Shown: positions 13,877 to 25,773, numbered from the stretch's first letter. The stretch is 64,000 bases of DNA from Pseudozyma flocculosa PF-1 (GCF_000417875.1 NW_006920875.1:474538-538537); one strand, 5' to 3'. A program made the numbers and translations. The notes: generated by a model not told the origin, from the letters alone.

Positions 13877-15497
13877 CTACATCGCTGCCTTTTCTGCTCT
13901 CCGCCTCTTTGCCCACTCGCGTGCGCGCTCGAGGCGCTCCTTGCGTTTGAGTTCGTTGGTCGCCTGATCGTCGGACGTGGGAGCCACCGGCGGCTTTCCC
14001 CCGCCGTTGTTGCCGTCGTCGCCGTGGTGGTTCTGGCCCTGCAGCTGCGCATCGTCGGCCGTGTCTTTTGGCTGCGAGGCGGCGGAGTCGGTACTGGCGA
14101 CGGCCTTGATCTGGCTGGCGTCGCCCTTTCCCTCGTCGCCATCGTCGTCTTCGCTCTCCGAATCGCTGTCGTACGCGACCAGCGATGCACCCATGCCGAC
14201 CGCAAATGATGTTGATGCAGCAGCAGGTTGAGCTTCGTCACCTGGCGAGTTGGCAGCGCCCTCAAACTCCCTCCTCACATTGTCGTACGGCCTCTCGCAT
14301 TCCTTTGACCCGCTACGGAGCCTCTTCCACACGTCCGGGTACAGCTGCTTGGTCCCCTTTCGCAGGAAGGCGAAGCGCGGGTCGGATCCGTGGTTGGCGA
14401 GGATCTTCATCTCGAGCACCGTCGGGTTGGTCGACTGCAGCAACACTTTCGCGGTGCGCTGCATCAGCTCGTACTGCGTCTGATCCGGAAACCCGGCCTG
14501 CGCCTCGGTCGCCGCGTCGGCCGTGAGCGCCGGGTCCGCCTGGTCCCCCTGTTCGAGCGCCAGGATGGCGGCGATACGCTTCTGTCGCTCGTCTTCGAGA
14601 CGGTTCCGCTTCTTGTCGCGCAGGTAATCGGCCGCCTCGGATGAGGTGAGGAAGAAGAGGTCGTCGGAATCCGAGGGAAGGTCCGAGAAGCCGTCGGAAT
14701 CGTCGTCCGAGGGAGGGGAGGAGGTCGAAGCAGTCCTGCTGGGGACGGTAGTCCTCTTTGGCTTGGCAGGGAGCGACGAGAGGAGGTGGATGACGTCGAA
14801 CCTGTGGCCAGCGAGGGGAATGATAGCACAGAGACCTGACAAAGTCAGCGCGGTTCCGCGAGAGGTGGCAATGAGTAGATCCGATGGTGCAGAGGGACAC
14901 AGGCGCGGGTCGACGGCGCTGAGCGGGCGACAAGGGGTTCCCTGGTCACGGCGCGGTGATGGAACGTGGATTGGGATTTCGGACAGCAGGTAAAAGATCT
15001 CGGCGCGGAAGGGAGAGATGAGTAGTATTCACAGGCGCAGAGGCCGACGGAAAGCGAGCAGCTGCAAGAGACGACGGCGGTGGCGGCGGCCACGACGATG
15101 AAGCGTACCTGTCTGTCCAGATCTTGTGCAGCCTATCCTGCTGGGTCGCATCTGGCGCCGTGAAAGCCACGAGCCGAGTGGATCGGTGGGTGGCTTGTCC
15201 ATCGTCTCTGCCTGCGAAAAGGCTATCCTGGGCGACACTGGAAGGACGATCGTCGCCGAGGCGAAACGAGGTAGAGTTGCTTCCGTCTTGGCCGCCGGCC
15301 GAGTTCAGTCTTGTCGTTGTCGTCGCGGAGGAGGACGAGGAGAAAGCTGGATGGAGGCGAGGGTCGTAGTGCAGCCGTCTGCGGAGGTGGTCGTCGTGGT
15401 TGAGGGACAGCTCGTACGCTCGGGGCAGCAGGACTGGGTCGAGGTGGTCGTTGGTGCCATTGTCGTTGGCCGGTGGTATTGTCGGGCTGAAGTGCAT
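13877..15497 (-). CDS. SWAP/SURP-domain alternative-splicing regulator
   Basis: Exons 15497-15109 and 14801-13877 (307-nt intron) give 437 aa. The join creates HKIWTDRFDVIHLLSSLP, which resembles the Asp-Arg-Tyr-Asp segment of the DRY_EERY domain found at the N-terminus of suppressor-of-white-apricot proteins. The YLRDKKRNRLEDERQKRI helix fits its second half. Residues about 241-290 look like a SURP module, with a helix followed by ILANHGSDPRFAFLRKG. The rest is Ser/Asp/Glu-rich, and the end is strongly basic (ERAREWAKRRRAEKAAM). Such proteins bind spliceosome components in the nucleus and influence splice-site choice. An acceptor nearer the donor side would put the downstream frame out of register, so 14801 is the best exon edge. 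Confidence 0.83.
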
Positions 15498-15838
15498 GCC
15501 GTGGTGGGGTCAGTCAGTGATGGAAGTGCGCGACACGAAGCAGTAGAGTGATGGATTGGAGGAAAGCGCTTGCGGGGGAGGCGGCGAGGCTGCGAGATGG
15601 GTGGGGGCCAACGGCCAAAGGCAAAGAGGCAAAGGCACGCGAGCCATCCAACATGGCAGAGGCGCGCCTGGCTGGCCCGCGCGGGCAGCGGGGCGCCCAC
15701 TTCGACTCTCTTCCATTTCCCGAACCCTTCTGTCAATGCCTTCCACCTCTTCCCTCCTCCACTCGACGACGCCGGCCAGCACCACCGACACCACCACCAC
15801 CACCACCGGCATCAACCACGCCGGGCTCCCTCGACACA
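15498..15838. promoter_or_regulatory. Divergent promoter region of SWAP and Mago genes
   Basis: Only 341 bp separate the two start codons, so the promoters must overlap or be shared. A CAC-type trinucleotide run near 15786-15809 lies close to the Mago start. No TATA box is obvious. Confidence 0.5.
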
Positions 15839-16872
15839 ATGTCTGACTTCTACGTCAGGTACTAGTGAGCCTTTGATCGCAAACTCTCTCACCTGCACCC
15901 CAATCTGCGCCCCAGACGGCTGACTTCCTGACCCCCCCTCCTCTTCCTTCCATCGACCGACTGGCCGACCGACCGACCGACCGACCGCGCCTTTTAGTAC
16001 CGGCCACCAGGGCAAGCACGGCCACGAGTTCCTCGAATTCGAGTACAGCAGGGGCCGCCTGCGCTATGCAAACAACAGCAACTACCGCAATGACAGCCTC
16101 ATCAGGAAAGAGAGTGCGTGGCCGTGGAGCTGCCCATGCTGCTCTTGGCGAACACACGCGCACTTCTGACACCTTGTCCCGCTCCACTCTGCCGCCACAC
16201 CCTGCCACAGTGTGGATCTCTCCGTTGATGGTGTCGGAACTCAAACGATTGGTCGAGGAGAGCGAAATCATGAAGTCAGTGCTCCGCTTCCCCCCCCCCC
16301 CCCCCCGTCGCACACGGCACGGCCCTACGAAAGCAGAACAGGAACTGCCGCTGACTGTCAAAGATCTGCCCTCGCCCGCTGCGCCACGCGGACGACAGGG
16401 AAGACGACGCAAAGTGGCCAAAGAAGAACATTGTCGGGAGGCAGGAGCTCGAGATCCGGCTGGGCAACGAGCACATCTCCTTCGAGGTGGGTATCTTTTG
16501 CGCTCTGTGGCGGCACGGCAGCGCCTGCCCGCCCAGGCCATCAACCTGGAGCCGCGTGACCGCTTCTGACCCCGTTGATCCCATTCCCACGCACGCTCCT
16601 CGAACAGACGGCCAAGATTGGCTCGCTGGTCGACGTGCAGGACAGCGAGGACCCCGAGGGGTTGAGGGTCATGTATTACCTTGTCCAGGACCTCAAGGTA
16701 GGTTGCGGGGGCTGCCTTGTCGCTGGCCGATCGCAACGACACGCTGACCTGGCTTCTCTTGGTCGTTTGCCTCGGATTGTGCGTGGCACTGGTGATGATT
16801 GACCACGAACGATGACAGTGCCTCATCTTCAGCTTGATTTCGCTGCACTTCAAGATCAAGCCGATTGGCTAG
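15839..16872 (+). CDS. MAGO: Mago nashi, exon junction complex subunit
   Basis: Six exons (15839-15864, 15998-16113, 16211-16274, 16399-16486, 16608-16697, 16819-16872) give 145 aa, against 146-148 in other eukaryotes. The protein is near-consensus for the family: it starts [20 protein letters not shown], contains [31 protein letters not shown] and [10 protein letters not shown], and ends [10 protein letters not shown]. Mago binds Y14 and locks the exon junction complex on spliced mRNA, which affects mRNA localisation and decay. The first exon is 26 nt and ends in the middle of a Tyr codon (TA|T). Intron 1 has a GACC repeat before the acceptor, and intron 3 has a run of about 17 C. The gene is head to head with a splicing-regulator gene. 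Confidence 0.97.
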
Positions 16873-17617
16873 GCGGCGGACACGGTCGGCAAGTCCTGCC
16901 GAAAGCTCGCCCCCTTGATCGACTGGACGCGGATCTCGACGGCATCGCAGAGGAGCGGCAGCAGCGTAGCCTCTCTGGTGATTCGGCGTGCCGAGTCGGC
17001 GCTGATCCGAGAATGTATCCATACCTTGCGCCCCACGTCGGAGCGCTCCCCAGCAACTGCGAGAGTCGACTCACCTGCCCCCGGCGGCTCGATTGCAGCG
17101 TATCGCCTGGTGGATGGCTGCCTGCTGTCAACTTTCGTGTGCCGCTTTGCGGTGTTCGGGGACGATGAGGCTGCTTCTCGAGGGTCGTGAGAGCGGTACG
17201 CAATGTGCTGCGCGACACCAAGGCAGCTCGCAGTCGAAGGTTGAGGGTTGCGACGCTGGGGCTGGGCTGGTCTTGCACTCACTCGCACGAGTCGAGTTGA
17301 GCGTAGGCGCGGCCACCTCCACACGCTTGGCCTGATGCTGAGCTTTGGCGCGCTGTGCTGAGGCTGCCAACCTGACCCGTGCGTGGCCAGGCGTGGCCAG
17401 GCATGGTCAGGCTAGGCCCTGACTCGAAGATCTCGTCTGGCCCTCGACAGGTGGGCCGCCACCCGCCCGCTCAAGACGCCGGCGTCCAGAGCCAGGACCA
17501 GGCCATGGATCCCATCTTGCCCCTTGGCCATCCCCAACCACCATCACTCACCGCCTGCTCTTGCTCTTGCTCTTCTCACCTCGCAATCGGGATGCCACCC
17601 AGGCCACCGCCCGCACC
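16873..17617. other. Intergenic region with an unexplained antisense open stretch
   Basis: On the minus strand, an open frame ends in TAG exactly where the Mago stop codon lies (16870-16873). Its last residues, [17 protein letters not shown], follow a Leu-rich helix-like stretch. Several GTGAGT and CAG sites between 17330 and 16990 could be splice sites of a small gene, but I could not assemble a recognisable protein. The part nearest 17618 is the ClpX promoter. Confidence 0.3.
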
Positions 17618-19530
17618 ATGCGATTCCTCCTCCCACCCTCTTGCTCGTCCAACACCCTCCTACAACCCCCTGCCCACTTGCTCCATCCCTGCCGCACATT
17701 AGCCACCTCGACACCACGCCCTGTCCGCTCACACCGCCACCCAGCCGGCTTCACCACACCTCCGCACTCCCCAGTCTCGTCGCTTTCAGCAAGCGCCACC
17801 GCATACCAGGCCAACCCGCGCACCCTTGTCTCCCACCTCGACGCATACGTCATCGGCCAGCAGAGGGCCAAAAAGGTCCTCGCCGTCGGCGTGTGGAACC
17901 ACTACCTCCGCGTCGAGGAAAACGAAAAGCTAAGGCGCTGGGATCACTCCCTCAGGCTCCGCGAGCACCAGGAGCGGCTCAACACGCTGCATAACGAGCA
18001 GCAGAGTAACCAGGCCGAGCAGAAGCCGCAAGATGACCAACGGGCCAAAGAGGACGGGGCGGACGAGCTGACCCGGCTGGCGTTTCCACGCTCCTCGCCG
18101 ACGTCTTCCGCTCAACGCATGGCCCCAGCTTCCAATACCGCCGATGCAACGTCGCCTGCAACGCAGCATACCGCCTCTACACCACTGCTCAACACCAGAC
18201 CGGGCTCGCTCAGCTACTACGACAAGTCCAACATTCTCCTCCTCGGACCATCCGGTTCCGGCAAGACGCTCCTCCTCCGCACGCTCGCCGAGTCGCTCTC
18301 GGTGCCCTTTATCCACGTCGACGCCACACCCCTCACCATGGCCGGCTACGTAGGCGAGGACGTCGAGAGCATCGTCTCGCGCCTCCTCGTGGCAGCCAAC
18401 GGTGACGTAGAGCGTGCCCAGAGGGGCATCGTCTGCCTGGACGAGGTGGTGAGTACATTCGCAGCAGAGCGCTCCTGCAATCCTCGCCCAACGATGCGAT
18501 GTGCTCACCTTGCCTCAACTCGCTGCCACCTTTCATCTTTGCACGACCCCATCAGGACAAGCTGGCAAAACGCGCATCGCCCGCGGGCGGCGGCGGTCGG
18601 GACGTCGGCGGCGAGGGGGTCCAGCAGGCGCTGCTTCGGCTGCTGGAAGGCTGTACGGTCTCGGTTCCCGCTCCGACGCCTCCGTCGTCGCAGCAACAGC
18701 AGCAGCAAACATCGATGAGCGGCGGAAGTGATGCGGCCGGATGGTACGCTCAAGAGCAGCAGCACCAGCAGCAGCATGTCTCATCGTCGTCCGCGACGTC
18801 CGGGGGCGCAATGACGGCGGGCGCCGGCGGCGCCTCGCCGACAGTTTCGATCTCAACGCAAAACGTCCTGTTCGTGCTGAGCGGGGCGTTTGTCGGCATC
18901 GAAGACGTGATCCAGCGACGACTGGGCAAGTCGGGCGCCGCCGCTGTCGCCGCCGCGCCCTCTTCAACGGCGCTGCTGGCACAGCTGGAACCGAGCGACC
19001 TGGAAGCGTACGGTCTGATACCGGAGTTCATCGGCCGTCTGCCGCTGCTCACGACCCTCGCGCCGCTCTCGCTCGATGACCTGGTGGCCATCCTGCAGAA
19101 ACCCAAAAACGCGCTGCTCAAGCAGTACACGCGGCTTTTCGCCTCGTTCAACGTCGAGCTCATCGTCACGCCCGCCGCCGTGCGCGCCGTGGCGCGGAGG
19201 GCAAAGGAGGGCAACACGGGCGCGCGCGGACTGAGGCGCATCCTCGACGAGATCCTCCTCGACCCGTTTTACATTTCCTTCCAGAGCGGCGTCAGGTTCG
19301 TCGTCGTCGACCGGGCCAGCGTCGAAGAGGCAAAAGAGGTCGGCCTATACTCGCGCGGACAAAAGGCCGACGTCGTGGCCAGAGTCAAGGCCGATTCCAC
19401 ACCACCACCACCCGCCGCCGCAGCTACCCGAGTCGACGAGCGGACGAAGCGGAAGGTCCGTAGATATGTCAGGGTCCGGGCGAAGTGGGCGTCGAGGAGC
19501 GGGGCGGTCCGGGTCAAATTGCTCGCATAA
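17618..19530 (+). CDS. MCX1: Mitochondrial ClpX/Mcx1-type AAA+ unfoldase
   Basis: Exons 17618-18448 and 18556-19530 give 601 aa. A basic, Ser/Pro-rich presequence (about 1-45) suggests import into mitochondria. The AAA+ core has [20 protein letters not shown], Walker A GPSGSGKT (about 209-216), GYVGEDVES, Walker B CLDEVDK across the splice site, and the sensor/arginine region [12 protein letters not shown] ClpX small domain follows ([20 protein letters not shown]). The bacterial N-terminal zinc-binding domain is absent, as in yeast Mcx1. About 100 extra residues, Gln/Glu-rich, lie before Walker A, and a Gln-rich insert follows LLEG. The LGF/IGF-type ClpP-binding loop expected after the GIEDVIQRR segment is not visible. 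An upstream start is conceivable, but no better Met precedes the presequence. Confidence 0.92.
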
Positions 19531-19726
19531 AGGACGGGACGCGAATGACGAATAGCTCAACGAGTCTGTTTTTCTTTTCTTGATAGAGTCGGCTACGGAA
19601 CGGCGCAAGGTGGTCGGTCTACATCGCCGACGCCAGAGCTCTATCGTCCTTCCTCTAAACTAGGTCGTCTCGACTCCCCTTCCTTGCTCGGCGGCCATCG
19701 TAGCGCGCGCGCCCACGGTCGGCTCC

Positions 19727-22146
19727 TCAGACGTACCTCTCCTCGAGGACGATGCCTTCCTTCTCGAGCTCGAGGCGGATGGGGTCGCAGATGTCCTGGG
19801 AATAAGGTGCGAGGATGCCGACCTTGGAGAGGGCCGGGTGGCGCTCGAGGACGAGCTTGGTGGCGATGGCGCAGGGGACGCCGACGAGCTTTGCCATGCT
19901 CGAGGTGCCGTGCGGGATGCCGTAGTCGAGGAGCGTCGAGGTGAGCGTCTTGGCCTCGCCCTGGGCCGTCTCGATCTCAAACTTGTGCTGCAGCATGACC
20001 ATGTCGCGCTCGCCGGGCGCGTAGGCGCACTTGTGCTCGAGGGTGGCGCAGAGCGAGTCGAGCGGGTTGCCCGCCTCGGCCGCCTTCTCCTGCGCGGCGG
20101 TGCCGCGGACGGTGACGGGCGCGGTAGTCGAGAAGAGGTCGAGCCACCTGAGGCCGCGGACAATGGTCTCCTCCTGGGCGGCCGAGGCAAACTGGCAGCG
20201 TGCGCGCACCGCCTCGATGAGGGTCTTCTCATCGTTGGACTTGGCGCCGAGCATGGCCGCCGTCACGTCGGCCCACGACGCCTTGGAGCCGTAGGCAAGG
20301 AACGGCTTGGCCTCCTCGTCGAGGAAGCCGAGCTTGACGAGGGCGAGGATGAACTCGGGGAAGCCCTGGTAGCGCAGCGTGCCGCGGATGACGGTCTCGG
20401 CTTCGGGAATGCGGTACCACTCGCGGAAGGGGGTCGAGTCGCGGTTGGGGTAGGCCACAAAGGCGAAAGCGGGCGAGATGTAGAAGCTCTGGGCGGCGGC
20501 CATGAGCTCCTGGCCGCCGACGGTGAGCTGCTGGCCGTCGCGGTAGAACTTGGCCGTGTTGCGCAGCGCCAGCAGCACGCCGCGCGACGACCACGAGAAC
20601 TTGTAGCCCAGCGGGTTGTCGGCCGCCTCGGGTGCGGGGAGGCCACCGCAGTAGGAGAGGAACGACTTGACCTTGCCGCCGGCGGCGTGAACGTCGTCGA
20701 TGGCCTTAACGGCGTAGAGGTGGTCAATGCCCGGGTCGAGGCCAATCTCGTTCATGACCGTGATGCCGGCCTTTTGGATCAGCGGCTCAAGCTCGCGGAT
20801 GGCGTCCGAGACGTACGAGGTGGTGACGACGTCAACTTTGTGCTCGCACGCGGCGCGGATGACGGCGGCGTGGTACGTGTAGGGGATCAGCGAGACGACA
20901 ACGTCGTGGCCCTTGATCAGGTTCGACAGGGCCGCGGCGTCGTTGACGTCAACCGAGACGCCCTGTGCATTGTAGAGGCCGTCGCACAGCTTCTGGGCGT
21001 GCTCGGCCTTGACCGAGGCCACCGTCAGGCTGTACTCCTGGTAGCGGGTGATGTACTCGGCAAAGGGGCGGGCGACGTAACCGGAGCCGAGCAGGAGCAC
21101 TTTCTTGGGCTGGCGGGGCTTCTGGTTGGCGACGGCGCCGTCGCCGGTGGCAATGACGCGGCCGGGGGCGGGCGCGCCGTCCTCGATGACCTTGCGGGCA
21201 AACTCGGGCACGACGAATGCGGCGCGGTGGACCTGCGAGTTGTAGTAGCGGCAGCCGGGCACCTCGCGAACGGGCTCGCGGACGTTGCGCTGGGCGTCGA
21301 GGGAGCAGACGACGAAGCCAATCTGGCCCGAGGGGTAGGTGGGGATGGTGGTAAAGGCGTAGTCTGCGACGGGGAAGAGCTCCTTTGTGGACCTGCGGAG
21401 CTCGCCGATGAGGCCGAGGTGGATCCAGAGGCACTCGGCCTGGGTCGAGATGTGTCCGCCAGGCTTGAGGGCCTGCTTGAGGAGGGCAAAGTAGGGCTGC
21501 TGGAAAAGAGCCTCGGCGGGGCCGACGGGGTCGGACGAGTCGGTGATGATGACGTCAAAAGCGGCGTGGTTCTTGGGGTCCTGGAGGAAGGCGAAGCCGT
21601 CGCCGATGATGACCTTGGACTTGGGGTGGGTGAGGCCGGCGGCCATGTTGGGGAGGTACTGGGACGATACGCGCGGGACGGCCTCGTCGATGTCGCAAAG
21701 GACGGCCTCCTTGACCGAGTCGTGCTTGACGACCTCGCGGAGGACGCCGCCGTCACCGCCGCCGATGACGAGGACGCGCTCGGGGTTGGGGTGGGAGGCG
21801 AGGGGGAGGTGGGCAATCATCTCCTGGTAGGAGAACTCGTCGCGCTCGGTGCACTGGATGACGCCGTCGAGGACGAGTACATTGCCGTAGGTGGTGGACT
21901 CGAAGACGAGGACGTCCTGGAACTTGCTGCGCTCGGTGTGAAGGATGCGCTGGACCTGCAGGCTCATGGCCTGTCCGGGCCACTGGCTGTTGGCTGACGG
22001 GCGCACAGAAATGGTGGAAAGCTGAAGCGGCAGTCAGCGAGGGCGGTGGGACCGGGGGACGCCAGGTGTGTTGGCCTGGGGCGGCGTGTACTGTACTCAC
22101 TCTCGTGGAACCAGCCATCGCGAATGTTGGGGTGAGAGAGGACCAT
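19727..22146 (-). CDS. SPE3-LYS9: Spe3-Lys9 fusion: spermidine synthase / saccharopine dehydrogenase
   Basis: Exons 22146-22101 and 21993-19727 give 770 aa. Residues 1 to about 300 are spermidine synthase: [15 protein letters not shown], the decarboxy-SAM site [13 protein letters not shown] (93-98 core), and the catalytic-site [12 protein letters not shown]. They transfer an aminopropyl group to putrescine. From about 313 on lies saccharopine dehydrogenase (glutamate-forming), starting with the Rossmann motif [11 protein letters not shown] (GSGYVA at 318-323) and containing the [14 protein letters not shown] segment. This half makes saccharopine in the alpha-aminoadipate route to lysine. The fusion is known from Basidiomycota such as Cryptococcus. 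The first exon (46 nt) supplies the start; no downstream Met would leave an intact N-terminal strand. The gene converges on the ClpX gene with only 196 bp between stops. Confidence 0.97.
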
Positions 22147-23010
22147 GCTGACGACAGGGATTGCGGTGAGGGTTGGTGGCGTTGTGATGGTGGTGGACGG
22201 CAAGACAGGAAGTAAACGGGGGTCGAGGGCGACGGTCGACTTGGGGGTGGGTCCGCGGCAGCCAGGCAGGCAAACGTGGGTACCGTCGGCGACCAGCAGG
22301 CCATCATTGCCAGTATTCTTCGCGCCAAGGTGCGGGTTGGCCTGGCAGCCTTGAGGCAAGGCAGGGCAGGGCAGGGCAGGGCAAGGTTGGGCAAGGCAGG
22401 GCAGGGCAGGGCAGGGCAGGGCAGCTGGCAGAGGGCGAAAAACCAGGCCAGGCCAGGCCAGGCCAGGCCAGGCCAGGCCGTCGCAGGCGAAGAAAACCGG
22501 CGCCCGCCGCGGGCCTTCGGCGTGCTTCCGTGTGGGCGCCCACGGCAAACGGCCGAAGCCACCGGCATCCTGGCGAAAGCGCGATCCGATCGCGCCTCGT
22601 CCACTCTCCAATCGGGCGGGCGCAGATGGCGCTCTATCTGCGTCGCGGCCAGTCCCGTTTGCCGGCCCACCACCAACCACAACAATCGCCGCCACCGCCA
22701 CCTCCTCTCCTCTCCTCTAGCACTACCAAGACTAAAGACGTACTTCTGACCGGCCTGCTTGCCCACCACCTCCCGCTCGAATCGTACCTCTCTCTACCTG
22801 GGGGCGGTCTGGAAGGCTGCGACTTGGTCTCGCCCACCTCCCCTCCACTTTGACCCCTAGCGGATCCGAAGCCTCATCCGTCGTTGCCCAACGGCGCATC
22901 TATCTAGCTCGAGCCAGGTTGCCCGCTGCCTTGTTTGCTCCCCTCATCCACTTCCCTCGCTCCCCAGTAGTGTGTCTTCTGCCGCTCGCCCTTCGCAGCA
23001 ACCGCTCGTC
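22147..23010. promoter_or_regulatory. Divergent promoter region of SPE3-LYS9 and TAF11
   Basis: This 864-bp region separates the two starts. It contains two adjacent pentanucleotide arrays, GGGCA-type at about 22356-22427 and GGCCA-type at about 22444-22480. No open frame in it has family similarity. Confidence 0.5.
22356..22480. repeat. Paired pentanucleotide microsatellites
   Basis: An interrupted run of GGGCA units is followed, after a short spacer, by seven or so GGCCA units, both visible directly in the sequence. Confidence 0.85.
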
Positions 23011-23597
23011 ATGTCACAACCGCCCGCTCACTTTGAGCCACAGCAAGGCGGCACATGGATGCAGAATGCCCAGCCGCCTACGCAATCCCACAACGGACAG
23101 CCACAGCAGGCGGCCCATGACGACTTTTTCTCTGCCTTTGCGCAGCAGCAACAACAGCAGCAACATCAACAACAACAACAACAACAACAACAACATCAGC
23201 CAGCACCCTTCCCGCACCATAATGACCCAGCCACCAGCAGCGCAGGCATCCTCCCCGCCTCGTTCTTCGAGATCCCCTTTGACCTCGGCGACGCAACCAC
23301 CGGCCAGGCTCAGCTCGACGCATCCTTTGACCCCCTCCATGGCCTTCCAGACATGAGTCCGGAAATGTACCTTGGCCCCCCCGCCACATCGATTCCCATC
23401 CCAAACTACGGCAACAACCCCTACGTCGTGCCATCCCAGCAGCCACCAGCTCCCCACCTGTACCCGCACTACCAGCACCAGCTCCAGATGCAGCACGAGC
23501 ATGCTCCGCAGCAGGCCGGCCACATGCCTGACTTTGCCGCCGAGTTTGCCAGCCTGCAAGCCAGCCTCGGCTTCGACGAGCACGGCAACTCGCTGCC

Positions 23598-23631
<34 letters not shown>

Positions 23632-25079
23632 GCCGGACCGTCTCGACAGCCGCAACCGGGGTTCGAATCAGCCGGAGTCAAGCCGAAAGCGGCGACAAAG
23701 AAATCTTCAAAGCCAAAGGCTCCCAAAAAGGAGAAGGACGGCGCTGAAAAGGAAAAGAAGCCCGCCAAGCCAAAGGCATCAAAGGGGAAGGCAAAGGATG
23801 TTGCAGAGGCAACGGGGGGACCTGGGTCCACGGCGGCGGCGGGGTCAACGACAATGGATCCAGGCATGATCACGACGGAGACTCCCACACAGCTGAGCAC
23901 GGTGGAGGCCTCGAAGCCGAAGCCCAAGAAGAGCAAAGCGAAGGCCAAAGACAAGGACAGAGACGGCACCGCCGCCGATGCACCCGCTACAAGCCCTTTG
24001 GCCGACGCCACGGCGCCGCCGCCAAAACCAAAGAAAAGCAAGAAGAAGGCGGCAGAGAAAGCGTCCGTCGCCGACGGCGGCTCAGCGGGAGCGTCAGCGG
24101 CCACCGCGTCGTCGACGTCGCAGAGTGTCGCTGTGCCAGCCGCGGAACCTGCCGTGGGGCCTTGGGCCTCGGCCGGCGGGCCATCGAAGCTGTCGGACCT
24201 CGCAGGATCGTCGCCGGCGCGTTCCACCAAAGCGTCCTCTGCCGCACCGAAGAAGGGCGCGAGTGCCGGCGCAGGGGCGGGTGGTGGCGGGAAGAAGGGA
24301 GCTCGCTCGGCGTCGCGCATGTCGTCACTCGGTCCAGGGCGAGCAGGGACGCGCGATCGCGACTCGGCCACGCCGGCGCTGTCAGTCCGCGACTCAGTGC
24401 GACCGGGCGGCGTAGGCGTCGGGCCAGGTGCTGGCGACGACGAAGACGACGAAATGGTGCCCGCGGTCCAGTCCAAGCGAGGCGGTGATAGGGCGGGTGG
24501 CGCCGATGAGGACGATGTCGAAGACGAGGCAGAGGCCGATGCTGAGATGGATGGCGACGACGAGCTGCGGGCGGGCGATTACGAGGACCAGGAGCGGATC
24601 TATGCCGCTCAGCAGAAGAACATGGGGTAAGTGAAGCGTCCAGCGTCAAGCAGCTGCGCGCAGACTGGCTGTGGCCGCTATGCTGACCCATTGACGCCCC
24701 TCGTGTTCCTCCTGCGATGCCCGTCGACAGCTTGCTCTCCATGGTCATGACGCCAGAGCAGCTGGATCGGCACATGGCTTCGCGACGCGGCGCTCTCAAC
24801 AAAGCGTCCGTGCGGAAGCTGGTCAACCACGTCCTCTCCCAGTCCGTCAATGCTCACGTCGCCATGGTCGCGGCAGGAGTGGCTAAGATCTTTGTGGGCG
24901 AAATCGTCGAAGCGGCCAGGCGGGTCCAGCAGGAGCGCCGCCAGCAAGGACCTCTCAAGCCTATCCACCTCCTTGAGGCGCACAGGAGGTATCGGAGCCA
25001 GCGAGAGCGTCCCGGCTACTTTCCGCCCGGCCGAGACGGTGCAATGCCCGGGCTTGGCAAGAGGAGGAGGCTGTTCTGA
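23011..25079 (+). CDS. TAF11: TFIID subunit TAF11
   Basis: Exons 23011-24626 and 24731-25079 give 654 aa. The last about 115 residues are a TAFII28-type histone fold: LLSMVMTPEQLDRHMASRR, LNKASVRKLVNHVLSQSVN, VAGVAKIFVGEIVEAARRV and GPLKPIHLLEAHRRYR. In TFIID this fold pairs with TAF13. The first 540 residues are an unusually long low-complexity region with two polyglutamine tracts (coded at about 23140-23202 and 23599-23631), a Lys-rich middle and an acidic stretch just before the fold. Yeast and human TAF11 are 346 and 211 aa. A frame opens in front of 23011, but only with non-ATG codons, so 23011 is used. Confidence 0.93.
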
Positions 25080-25773
25080 GCCGCTGCGACGACGGTTTTG
25101 GCCCGACGACTCCACGCGATCGTTCCCCGCCAGCGCCCTGCATCCAGCTTCGTTACGTCGTCCCACTAGCGTCCGACGCGCGCACACAGCAGCTCGGAGA
25201 TCGGCAGTATAAACGACGGTGCGATGTCGCCTCACTCGGCCAGCATGTGCAGCTCCAATCGAGTCGACGACAAGGGGATTCCGAAAAGGCATTCGAGAAC
25301 CGAGATCAGATCGGGAGGGTGAAGAAACGAGGAAGCGGGCGCGCAATACAACCGGGGTACGAGAGGGGGACCGATCTTCGAAGGGAGGGAAACAGAGGGG
25401 TGCAGGAAGAAGGGAGGCCGCAACGTGACCTCCTCGGCGCCGGGGGGCGATGAGGCGTCACGGCCTGACACTTTGGGGCGTCTTCCGCGGCTACCGACGA
25501 GACACGAAGCGATACGCTACGAAACGACACGACTCGGCGCGATACTCGACGCAAATTGCGCTGCGAGTCCAGGGCCGGGCGGAGGGGTTATCTACACGTA
25601 CACAGTTGGGTTAGAGACGAAAAGGCGACGCGAGGAGAATTAAGTCCAAGTCTGGTCGGATGGGGGCGGGATTGGATACAAGTACAGGCCATGGCTGATT
25701 TGGCGTCGGGGAAACGCGGCGGGGCGAAGACGGGGTTGGAATGGCGAGCGACGCGCGCGCGGATGGGGGCGTA
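25080..25773. other. Space between convergent TAF11 and Zn2Cys6 genes
   Basis: This 694-bp stretch presumably holds two 3' UTRs. The short open frames on both strands overlap each other and match nothing known. No repeat stands out. Confidence 0.5.

Noticed and set aside
19838..21997. A 719-codon open frame on the plus strand
   Set aside because: It lies antisense to SPE3-LYS9 along its whole length and is a by-product of strong G/C preference at third codon positions. It has no family features.
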